A stretch of 64,000 nucleotides of DNA from Cladorrhinum sp. PSN259 (lineage: Eukaryota; Ascomycota; Sordariomycetes; Sordariales; Podosporaceae), in the NCBI GenBank assembly GCA_033725935.1, contig MU867073.1:310001-374000 (forward strand), written 5' to 3'. The position numbers were made by a program, and so were the translations under genes. Shown here in pieces: positions 44,860-53,687 of this stretch. Position 1 is the first letter of the stretch. Each line of letters opens with the position of its first letter. Under the pieces are notes generated by a model. That model did not search any database. It was given only the letters and a program-made list of their open reading frames with translations, and was not told the DNA's origin.

Positions 44860-45759
44860 ATGGCGCATCCGGGTGATAATACACTGGATCCAGTCAACAT
44901 TCATCAGTTTCTTGGTTCCTACCAGGTGCATGCTCGCTATGGTCAGAGCAGAAGTAGTTTTGATACACCACGTACCACGCATCAAGTGAGCAATCGGTTG
45001 CGAACGTACGGTGATTCGGATCTCGTCGACGACACCGAAACCGAGGTCTCATCGCCGGCGTATACAGCCAGTCCGCGGGCACCGCCGTCTGTATTGTCAC
45101 AATCGACCATGCGGTCACACACATCTACCGTCTTCAGCCGGGACAGTCGGGACAGTCGGGGAAAACACAGCGTCGCCACTTCAGCGCCACCCCGCCGCCC
45201 ACCGCAGCCTGACCTTAACCAGGTTCTTACTCAACAGCCCCCTATCCATAACCAGTCCCTGTGGTGCGAATTCAGCGGGCTACTGGGCTGCCGTGAAACC
45301 TTTCGACTCGACGAGGCAAATGCCTGGATCCAGCATCATCTTGACCACTTGGGGAACAACTGCCCCATGGAATCCATGTGTTGGTTCTGCGATAACCTTC
45401 GCTTTACCGCCCATGGTCGGAGCGACGCATATGCGACCTTCTGGGATCGAATGGAGCATATTCTCGATGAGATTCGGGACAACCCGAATCTGACAGTCAA
45501 CGCCACTAGACCCGACTTCAATTTAGTCAACCATGCTCATCAGACTGGATTGCTTCCCGAGAGGATGTACGAGCATGCAGTGGAATATAACGAGCTGCCA
45601 CCCATCTACCAGTTGCCCGGAGGCTCATCGTCGTCACGGCCGCTTGACCGTCAGCCACGAGCCCGCAGTCAGCATATTGTGTCGTCAGGGCGCTCTGAAC
45701 GCCGCAAGCCAAGGGACCGAGAGAGAGACAGGGGAGAACATGTGAGAACACACTATTAA
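44860..45759 (+). CDS. Cys/His-rich fungal protein, possible zinc-binding, function unknown
   Basis: A single frame of 299 residues. About 130 N-terminal residues are Ser/Thr/Pro-rich and disordered. A compact region follows: LWCEFSGLLGCRETF, NAWIQHHLDHLGNNC and CPMESMCWFCDNL. It offers a C-x7-C pair, a His cluster (HHLDH) and C-x6-C-x2-C, resembling a C2H2-like finger merged with extra cysteines. Next comes a helical segment (FWDRMEHILDEIRDNPNLTV) and TRPDFNLVNHAHQTGLLPE. The tail is Arg/Ser/Glu-rich. I recognise this as a recurrent uncharacterised type in Pezizomycotina but cannot name it. The last codons contain a GTGAGA splice-like site at 45741, so the true C-terminus could lie in a further exon. 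No signal peptide or membrane segment is seen. Confidence 0.7.
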   Translation: MAHPGDNTLDPVNIHQFLGSYQVHARYGQSRSSFDTPRTTHQVSNRLRTYGDSDLVDDTETEVSSPAYTASPRAPPSVLSQSTMRSHTSTVFSRDSRDSRGKHSVATSAPPRRPPQPDLNQVLTQQPPIHNQSLWCEFSGLLGCRETFRLDEANAWIQHHLDHLGNNCPMESMCWFCDNLRFTAHGRSDAYATFWDRMEHILDEIRDNPNLTVNATRPDFNLVNHAHQTGLLPERMYEHAVEYNELPPIYQLPGGSSSSRPLDRQPRARSQHIVSSGRSERRKPRDRERDRGEHVRTHY

Positions 45760-46300
45760 AAAAGAGGCTGGCTACTCACCAGATTTGTTTTTATCGTGAA
45801 TACGAATACCGTGTCGCGAAGTCAGATCAGCATTTATATCCGTTTATGAAGGAGGTCCATTGGAGCAATGAATTATTGAGGGCTGGTTGTATGCCTAGCT
45901 CGCGTTCAGAACGACGCGTCTGGCAGTGGCAACAAAACACCAGCCGGCGAATCGGCGAAAGGATCGTCGTGGGGCCGGCCCCGAGTGCGAGTTGGGGCCA
46001 TGCTTGCTCCACAGCCTCCGATTTGGTAACTCCGACTCCGACCGAGACAAATACTGTCCGTGTCCGGACCGCCTTGTTATCAAGTTGGGGGTTGATCTTT
46101 GACGTTATGCATGTGGTTCGTGGCTGTTTGAAGTTGTGGTGTCGAGATATTTCTTTTAGTCTTTTCTTTCACTTCCCCGCCCTGCTTCTTTCCCACTCTA
46201 TCTATCCCCCTCTACCCCAAGACTCGGCCAACTGTACCCGGGCGCCATGCTTGTTGGGCAAACAAGAGTTGCATGCAGGAACCGAGCTGAGCCGGGAACA

Positions 46301-46310
46301 TACATATGTA
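46301..46310. repeat. Palindrome TACATATGTA (copy 4)
   Basis: Fourth exact copy in the window, about 540 bp beyond the stop codon of the Cys/His-rich gene. Confidence 0.75.
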
Positions 46311-47153
46311 TGGTCCACGGCACTTCATACTGTATGCACATGTGGCTTGCATTTGACCATCGAAATTTTGGCGTACCGAATCGGGAGTCGCAAGGCTGAT
46401 TTCCTATGAAGAGGCAGAATCTGCCTTGGCTTTCCTGGGTAACCTATCATCTTTGGGATTGTGGTTGTGTTGTGTTTTACTTGTTGTCACGTCTGTTGTT
46501 TGACTTATTGCTCGTTCAATCAATCGACTTGCTTCTTGACGTTTGGTTTTCGGGAACGGGATCACGAAAACAGCTGGTAATTGGGTGTTGAGGGTAAATT
46601 GATGGGATTTGGTGTACTGTTGACGGTTTCGTTTGGGTTTCCGATATTTCCCTTTTCCTTTTTAGTCACCGCTCCTCGTTCTTCCGATTTTCCTAGGTCA
46701 GAGGTCTGGAGTGTCGGGCCGAGGGGTGATGTCTTCGTGGCTTGTTTCATGTCGGGAGGGGCCTGGGCAGATTGTTCTTGAGGATCGCTAGTAAAGATCC
46801 ATCTTTGTGGTTTGGATCATGAGACGACGATAAAATTATTGATAGGATAGTACTGCCGTCATGATAGCAGATGGCATTATGAATGACGACCACTCTTCTC
46901 TTTTGCTGCAGATGGACTGGGGATTTGGGAGGAGAAAGAAAAGGAGGTGAGTATGTGTGCAGAAGGCAAAAGAAAAAGCAAATTTCACTTCTAATTTGTG
47001 TGTGTGTGTGTGTCTGTACGAACGCGTGTGTTTGCCCCCCTAGCTTGACCGCCCATCCCATCCGAATCCGTGATTGTGGTGTGGACGGTTCAGCACGGAC
47101 GGACAATAAGTACCCCAGACTATACACCCACCACCTTTGTTGGTCCCTTTTTT

Positions 47154-47156
<3 letters not shown>

Positions 47157-47184
<28 letters not shown>
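47157..47184. repeat. T28 homopolymer
   Basis: Long T tract in intergenic DNA. It creates a lysine-rich spurious frame on minus. Confidence 0.85.
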
Positions 47185-47187
<3 letters not shown>

Positions 47188-47545
47188 GCACACAGTGTAT
47201 AAACCGGCAGGAATGGATAAGCTGAGAGTGTAACACGGGCGCGGAGAGGCAGAAAACAAGAAAAGAAAAAAAAGAAAAAAAAAGGGGGGGGGGAGTGCAG
47301 CACGAGAGAAATGGATAAAAGTGTTGATGTTTGAATATCTGTTTCTTGGTTTTCCTCTTGGGACGTGGCGAAATGTGGTGGAAGGAAAAAAAAAAGGGTC
47401 AGCGGTTTTTAGTGTGTGTGTGTGTGTGTATGCAGATGGATGGGCGTATGTAAGTGACTTGCACGAATTCTGTAAAAGATACGACAAGTTGCTAAAGGAA
47501 CGTAAAAGACGGGTTGTAAGGAAAGTGTGGCTTGGGGAACGGGAC

Positions 47546-47586
47546 TGGGATGGATGGATGGATGGATGGATGGATGGATGGATGGA
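47546..47586. repeat. TGGA tetranucleotide repeat, about 10 units
   Basis: Perfect GGAT/TGGA microsatellite, likely to vary in copy number between strains. Confidence 0.9.
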
Positions 47587-48724
47587 CTCTGCGTGTGGGA
47601 GAAGCTGTAGTCATTTTCCATTTTTATCTTGTTTTATACGGGGGTTTTTTTTTGTTTTTTTTTCCCGTTTCTTTGCTTTCACATTTGAAGTTTTTCCCAA
47701 ATCGGGTCACAAAGTCCTTGCTTTAAATTGGGCAGTATACTACATACATATACGTATTACTGTACGTACACAAGTCGTTTGACAGTATCCGATGAGAGAT
47801 TTTGGGATTTGCCTTGGCATCCCTGAAAGAAAACACAAAAAACTGCATTTTCGTATATAGTGCATGTATGGTGGCGTTTTCGGTTTTGCTTGTTTTTTTT
47901 TTTGTTTTTTTTTCTCCATGCATGCTTGCTTCCAATCTTCAGCTTGCTTGAGGTTTTCTTGGCTACATATTTTTGCCTCCTAAATTTTGCTTGGATCTGA
48001 GCTTTTTATTTTGGGTAACTGAGTGAGCGATATGGAACTGAGTGGAAAGGGGCGAAAAGTTGTTACAGCGAAAAGATGCGTGTCTGTGGCTGTGTAAATT
48101 TCGGGTGTATGTTGTGTGACCTCCGTACGAACGGTTGATGGGGTTTGAGGAGCAAGGAGCTGAATGGGTTCAGCTGTTGATTATGATGGGTATGGGTATT
48201 TGAAAGTGCAAAGGGAGCAAAAGATTGTTTTGTGATGGTTAAATAGATAGTGGTTGTGTTGATAGTGTTTGAGCTTGGTTTGACGGACGAGATAAGATGT
48301 GGGAAGGGGATTGGCTACCTCAGATGTTCCTGTGAAGTCGAAGTCTTGGTGAAGCTAAGTAATCGGATTTATGTATCATTGCTTTTTTGGGTCTAGTAAA
48401 GGATATATCTTAAAGGAAGTCTGTTAGAATAGAGTTGATCGTAATTAGGGAGTGGGGTTTAGCTCTTCTATCTGGTGAGATCTGACAGTGCTCGATTATC
48501 ATTTCCTTTGGGTTTTTAACAAGGCGATTAGAGTTATGAAGACAACTCTAATGGGTTCCCTCCTCCTGTTTCTTGGACCTCAATGCTCTTAAATGATCAA
48601 CATTCATACTGAACCCCGAATCCCCACAACTACAACCACAAAACACAACCCTAACAGACAAACGAGCCCTATCACTCATATCTTCTACAATCGGCATGAA
48701 TTGAACATCAACAAACAAATATAA

Positions 48725-48795
48725 GCATCAGTGGTTTAGTGGTAAAATCCATCGTTGCCATCGATGGGCCCCGTGTTCGATTCACGGCTGATGCA
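48725..48795 (+). tRNA. tRNA-Gly (GCC anticodon)
   Basis: A 71-nt cloverleaf without intron. The acceptor stem GCATCAG pairs with CTGATGC and the discriminator is A. The A box reads TGGTTTAGTGG. The anticodon stem CATCG/CGATG encloses the loop TTGCCAT with anticodon GCC. The T arm CCGTG/CACGG encloses TTCGATT. It reads the glycine codons GGC and GGU. The first T-run of at least four is at 48844-48849, so the Pol III transcript may carry a trailer of about 50 nt. Confidence 0.97.
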
Positions 48796-49179
48796 TGGAA
48801 AAGTTCCAAGTTGAATCAAATATTTGTTAATATTTGCTTTACCTTTTTTCTTTTCAGTTACCACATACATAGTTATCTTTCCAGAAACCATGCCGAGAGA
48901 AACATACATTTTTTTTTACGATACCAGTAAACAGTTTTAGATGTTGTTGTATCTTTAGCAGTGTCCTATTTCTTTCATCACGCTTCAGAGTTCATATGAG
49001 CAGAATATAGATAGATACCTTGCAGTCCGTCTCTGCAGAGATAGACATCCGGAATCCAGAACGACTGGACTGACTGATTAGGCCCAAAAGTTACTTACCT
49101 ATTAGCTCCCAAAATCCTGTGGAAAATGATGATGAAGATCCGTTTCCCTTCATAATCCCAAACCGTCTGGTCAACAATC
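48796..49179. other. Spacer between tRNA-Gly and 5S rRNA
   Basis: AT-rich spacer holding the tRNA terminator and the 5S upstream region. CATAAT at 49151-49156 (-29 to -24 relative to 5S) sits where Neurospora 5S genes carry a TATA element. No gene is present. Confidence 0.6.
48844..48849 (+). terminator. Pol III T6 terminator of tRNA-Gly
   Basis: First run of four or more T after the tRNA, 48 nt beyond its 3' end; a rather long trailer for a tRNA gene. Confidence 0.55.
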
Positions 49180-49298
49180 ACATACGACCATAGACTGTGG
49201 AAAACTCGGCATCCCGTCCGCTCTGCCCTAGATAAGCCACAGATCGCTAGACTAGTACTCAGGTGGGTGACCACTGGGGAATCCCTGGTGTTGTATGT
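49180..49298 (+). rRNA. 5S ribosomal RNA (dispersed copy, variant isotype)
   Basis: This 119-nt sequence begins ACATACGACCATAG and ends TTGTATGT, whose ends pair as helix I. Internal-promoter and loop sequences typical of fungal 5S are present (CCCGTCCGCTCTGCC, GGTGGGTGACCACTGG, GGAATCCCTGG). Helix II pairs CTGTGG with CCACAG, and the 3' hairpin CACTGGGG/CCCTGGTG pairs with two wobble pairs. From memory, the common Neurospora form has GGGTGTGG and CCACACGCC in helix II; both strands differ here in a compensating way. A T5 run follows at once. Single dispersed 5S genes of several isotypes are characteristic of Neurospora and relatives. Confidence 0.93.
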
Positions 49299-49755
49299 CT
49301 TTTTGCTCCACAATATGCTCTATTCTTTTGCGTCATTTTTGGCTCCATCACCGAAGTCTTGGCATTTTACCCCTGTCTATTCTTTTTTAAAGAAACAATA
49401 AACATAATGATTAATTCAGATGGGGGTTTTTAACAAAAAAAGAAAAGACGATCTTCGTTAATTTGAAAGGAAGGCGTGCGTTAGGAGGTGGCAGGGTGGG
49501 AAAAAGATAGAAGAAAGGTTGAAGGAATGCAGGCTAGGTAGAGAATGGAAAGTGAGGAACAGATGCCAGGAACTCAGGAGAGGAGGTGGTAACTAAATTC
49601 CTTCAGTCGAAATTTTTGACTACTAAGTCCTATTAAACATGTTGTGGTGCCATGTTGTTATATGGCGGTTCTGGATGGTATCACTTCTAAAGCAAATTTC
49701 CACAAAGTGTCTGATCCTAATCGCAACAAACCCTTGATATCAATGCTAAAGCCTC
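49299..49755. other. Interval between 5S rRNA and F-box-like gene 3' end
   Basis: AT- and GA-rich sequence, probably the 3' UTR of the minus-strand F-box-like gene plus 5S flank. No gene is seen. Confidence 0.55.
49300..49304 (+). terminator. Pol III T5 terminator of 5S rRNA
   Basis: TTTTT begins one base after the mature 3' end, the usual arrangement for 5S genes. Confidence 0.85.
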
Positions 49756-51190
49756 CTACAAGACCCGATTCCGGAGCTCTAGAAGGCGTAGAGCCTCTCC
49801 GACAGGCCGGATCTCTGCTGCATGACCAGGAATGATCTCGGTCATCACCTCCAACCCGTCAAGGTTGCGAGCCCAGACGAGATCCTTCCAAGCTTGAATG
49901 GCATCATGTTGGTCTTTCAACCCGATATTCCAGTTTCCCCGCCATGTGATTCTCCCAATAGTCTGATGATGTGTAGTCGTCGTCGTCGTCGTCGTTGGGT
50001 CTGCAGGTCCCGCAGCAGGACAGACTTCAAACCTGAACAAGCTGACCCACTCATCAGCGTGCCAAAGCTCCATCACCTTCAGACACGGCATCTGTATCGC
50101 CGCGCGCGCCGCATACTGAAGAAGTAAGACCAGGTGAATAAGATTATGCGGCCCCACGCCCTGATTGTGCAATGGGCGTAAGCGAGGCGAAGTCATCGTA
50201 AACGTAGTCAGATTGTCCCAACCGCCCGGCGGTAGTAAGGCGTCGTTGGAAAGCACGTACGCAAAGAAGTTCTCAGCCTTCGCAAAGAACGATGCGGAAA
50301 GGCTCTCAAGACCAGCGCTCACTCTGATGAGATCCTGATAAAAAGCGGGCGACAAGCGCCCATCATAGACGAACGGGTGAAACAGTGTGAGTTTCTTCAA
50401 CGACTTCAGGCGGCCAGTGACACGACCTTCGACAATTAGGTTTAGGAAGACTGCGAGGACTGGAATAGTTGAGAAGCAAATAAGCACTTGTTAGTTGCCC
50501 AAAAAAAAAAACCCATAAATATGAAACTCACAAAAAAAAAAAAAAAAAGAAAAAGAAAAAAAAGAAAAGAAGAAGAAGAGGAGGAGGAGGAGGAGCAAAG
50601 GGGGAGTAAACTTTGCACAGTCGGAGAGTATACTCACATATCCCTGAAGACCACTCAACCTCCTCGGTAACCTCATCTGTAACCCGCTCCATATTTGGAT
50701 CCGGAACAAAGGAGATCTCGCGCAACCCGGGCAGAAATCTCAGAAGTGACTCCGTGTTTACCCCAAACTGATATCGCCGGTATGGGCTACTAGTGAGTAC
50801 AAGACTCGTGACAGCCGGGATTTCCTCTGTAACTACTTCAGCCAAGTTACGTTCAAAATTTGATCCAACTCCGATATCGAGAACCAGACCTTCTCGGAGT
50901 TGCGGCCAGGTGCGGAGAAAATCAAGAAACCTGAGGGTGGGACGTTGGATATCAGTGCCCCAGTAGGGAATACTTATGCGTCTAACCAAGGGTTCCCGTG
51001 TACCAATTTTGTGGAAAATGGCTGGATCTCTGAGGTCGTATGGTGTGAGCATCAGAGATTGGAACGTCTTGTTCTCAATGGCACGTTGCCAACTCCGATT
51101 TACGGTAGCGAAAGGTGCCAGACCCGGCTCATCGAGACGAATCAGCTCGGTCCGGATCATGTCGAGTATCTCTTGTGGCAGAGAAGTCAT
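49756..51190 (-). CDS. F-box-like / DUF6546-type fungal protein
   Basis: Exons 50638-51190 and 49756-50459 join in frame across a 178-nt intron (GTGAGT donor, ATTCCAG acceptor) to give 418 residues. The N-terminus SLPQEILDMIRTELIRLDEP plus LAPFATVNRSWQRAIE resembles an F-box. Later blocks (WPQLREGLVLDIGV, LTSSPYRRYQFGV, WSSGI-FLAVFLNLIVEGRV, LKKLTLFHPF, LQYAARAAIQMPCLKVMELW, GRITWRGNWNIGLKD) fit the leucine-rich, F-box-associated pattern of the DUF6546 family as I remember it. Such proteins may serve as substrate adaptors of SCF ubiquitin ligases, but targets are unknown. A CGT repeat encodes a Thr run (T8) near residue 340. The intron holds poly-pyrimidine homopolymers that leave the frame open into a Pro/Leu/Phe tail if unspliced. 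An alternative acceptor 9 bases downstream is possible. Confidence 0.8.
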
Positions 51191-51595
51191 CTTGATGGAG
51201 TTGCTGGTGGACGAAGAAAGTGCTCGTTGATAAACTGAAGGCGAGGGATGGCAGGCGACGACAAGAAGACGAATTAACGGATGGAATTGTGTTAAGTTGC
51301 TAAAAGAATGAAGAAAATGGATTGTGCGAACTTTCCTGAAGGTTTTAACTATCAGTCAGAACGCCACGTTTCTCGATTAGAAAATGAGGCTGTTCTTGAG
51401 TTTCGACTATCCTAGCTACAGACTCAAAACACAGGCAGAAGATTACCCAAAGAGCAACAACTGAGGAAGAAAGCAAAAAAACAAGGACAAATGTAGGTAT
51501 AAACTAGGTGCCGTAACTTCGAAAGCGCAATCTTCGAATCAATACTCCTTTCCCTCCCCATCACGATAAAGAGCAACCTCCAAGCCGCAGGAACT
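51191..51595. other. Interval between F-box-like start and WW-protein stop
   Basis: Both neighbours are on minus. The sequence holds the F-box-like gene's promoter and the WW gene's 3' UTR. Nothing else is recognised. Confidence 0.55.
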
Positions 51596-52702
51596 TTAGA
51601 AGTCACCTCCGAAATCATCGCCACCACCAAAATCATCACCATTCGCGCCATCCTGATAACCGTCCTGATACGCTTCCTGGTTATTATCCGATATCGCGTC
51701 TGCGACGAGCATACCGCCCACGAGACCCGCACCGACACCCAGAGCCGCTCCGCCAGCCATCATGCCCATCCCCGGTCCGCTCTTATTCGGCTTGCCGTGC
51801 TGCTGGTGTGGCTGCCCATAATAACCTCCCTGAGGAGGAGGATATCCTCCATACCCGGGCTGATGTGAACCGTACCCTCCATAACCTTGTGGTCCAGGAG
51901 GAGGATAGCCCCCATACCCAGGCTGGGGACTGCCGTAACCCATTTGAGGTGGCGGAGCCGGTCCGTGGCCGTACCCGTGATGTTGTCCTCCGTGGCTGCT
52001 GCCCATCAAACCGCCAGGGAAGCCTCCACCCATTCCCGATGACGAGCCCTTCTTTGGGCCGAACAGCTTGCCGAGAAAGCTCTTGCCCTTTTCCAAGTGA
52101 TCCGGACGAGGAGGAAGATTGCCTGGGAACGGCGACGAAGAAGATTGAGGATATTGCTGCTGGCCGTACGATGCCGCTGCACCGGGGCCCGGACCGGAAC
52201 CGCGGGCGCGAGCGTCCTCTTCTGCTTGAAGCTGACGAGCGAGTTTAGCATCTTCGTCTTCTGTATTAGAGGCTGAAGATGCGCCGCCACCACCACCATA
52301 CTGTGGTTGATTATAAGGATTTACTTTGGCGTCGCTCGCTGCGACGGGCTTCTCGCCTGGTGTGTAGGAGGGAGGAGCCCCAGCCGGGGCGCCATCATCG
52401 CCGGGGCGGGGAGGTGTCGCTGGCTCGGTGGGCTTGTCCCATTGTGATTTCTTGGTGTAAGTGTTGACGTAGAACCTGGAATACAGCCAGTTGTGTTAGT
52501 TATTCGTTGTCCGAGTTTACTGGTGATATGTGCCCTGTTGAGGAGCCGCCCAATCGCAACATTTCTGATGACGACATTGGAGAAGGAGCCAGGGATCGTG
52601 AGGGGCAGCTCACCACTCCTTGTACTGATCGTTCCATCTTGCAACCCATCCCTCTGGTACTTTTGGCGGGGGAGGGCCGGAGGGTGCTTCGAAATCTGCC
52701 AT
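51596..52702 (-). CDS. WW-domain protein with Gly/Tyr/Pro-rich tail
   Basis: Exons 52614-52702 and 51596-52475 with a 138-nt intron (GTGAGC donor, TTCCAG acceptor) encode 322 residues. The N-terminal WW domain spans the intron: PKVPEGWVARWNDQYKEW then FYVNTYTKKSQWDKPTEPA, with both signature tryptophans and the proline. WW domains bind Pro-rich peptides. The rest is low complexity: a Ser/Pro linker, then GYGGYPPP-type repeats near residues 220-270. A Gly/Ala-rich hydrophobic stretch GGAALGVGAGLVGGMLVADA resembles a glycine-zipper, and the acidic tail is GDDFGGGDDFGGDF. Such WW plus GYP-rich proteins are common but uncharacterised in filamentous fungi. The splice junction restores the WW fold, so the structure is well supported; function and location are not known. 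Confidence 0.87.
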
Positions 52703-53687
52703 TCTGGATATTCTGTGCTCGGGTGTGATGTTTCTGGGGTGATAAAGTTTGGTGTAAGTTGAGGGTTCTCAAATGCCGGATCTCAGTGATGAGTGGGGTT
52801 ATGGGCGATGGGTGGGTGAATGAGGGGCCAAGGTTGCGCAGTTGTAAGAGATACGTTTCGGGTATGAAAAAGATCAAAAATGAAGAACAAGGCGCTGAGT
52901 TCAGTGATATATAAAAAGAAAAGACCTCTCTCCTTTTGAAATGAGTGATTGCTTCAGGATCCGCGGCTTTTATGACAAGCTAGCTATGCACTGTGCATAC
53001 GTCGCTCAAGTGGCGCATGTATGTACGTGTATGTTGAGGGAGCTCATGTATAGCGGCGAGCGGATTTCAAACAACTTGCCGAGTAATAGCACAGCCCCCT
53101 TTATGGAGCTTCTTGGAACTTTTAGATCGGAAAGAACATGCGGGACACAAATGACCCATTCGAGTCACAAGGAAAGCGGGAGCCGGGGCGATGTTCCGTT
53201 GCTTTCTTTCACCTGTTATTTCCGTGGTTTCGGCTGTCATGACATCAGTTATACGGCCCTGTTGCCTCCGGCCAGAACTTCAGTCTCTGTGCATAGACAA
53301 AACTGGTCGGTTGGGAATATCCGAGCTTCTTGTATAAGTCAATTTGATACACAACGTTACTTTGGTGTTCACTGCAAACAGAGACATCGCCTGTCTCGCT
53401 TATCATCCTGAAGAAGCATTCCTAGTTTAAAATCATATATCTGTACCGCCTAGCTGGATACCCAGTGAGGATATGTTGCGACCCCCATCCGCGATGTATA
53501 CATCATTCCCAAGCCGCTGTACACCATATGCAATGCACCCATCTAGTATGTAGCAAAACCCCGAGCTACCATGACAAGCTCACCGAGAACCCCAATTCAG
53601 TCTCGTGGCCACATAACCCGGCCCATAGCAAAAGAACAAAAAGAGTCGTTTAAGAATAACGCCACGCTACCAACAAATCAAAATCAT
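52703..53687. other. Interval between WW-protein start and CTL-protein stop
   Basis: The promoter of the WW gene lies at the left. The remainder contains only short ORFs and TACGT/TATGTA-like words (53000-53035). No gene is recognised. Confidence 0.6.

Larger units (their letters stand above)
45760..48724. other. 3-kb repeat-rich intergenic region
   Basis: No confident gene. The region holds palindrome TACATATGTA at 46301, GT tracts at 46998-47013 and 47411-47429, T28 at 47157-47184, a TGGA tetranucleotide array at 47546-47586 and several T-rich stretches to 47920. AT-rich sequence leads up to the tRNA gene, including AACCCTAAC near 48646. ORFs here are low-complexity translations of these repeats. 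Confidence 0.6.

Noticed and set aside
46747..47487. 246-codon minus-strand ORF
   Set aside because: It consists of translated simple repeats (poly-Lys from T28, His/Thr from GT tracts) with no domain.
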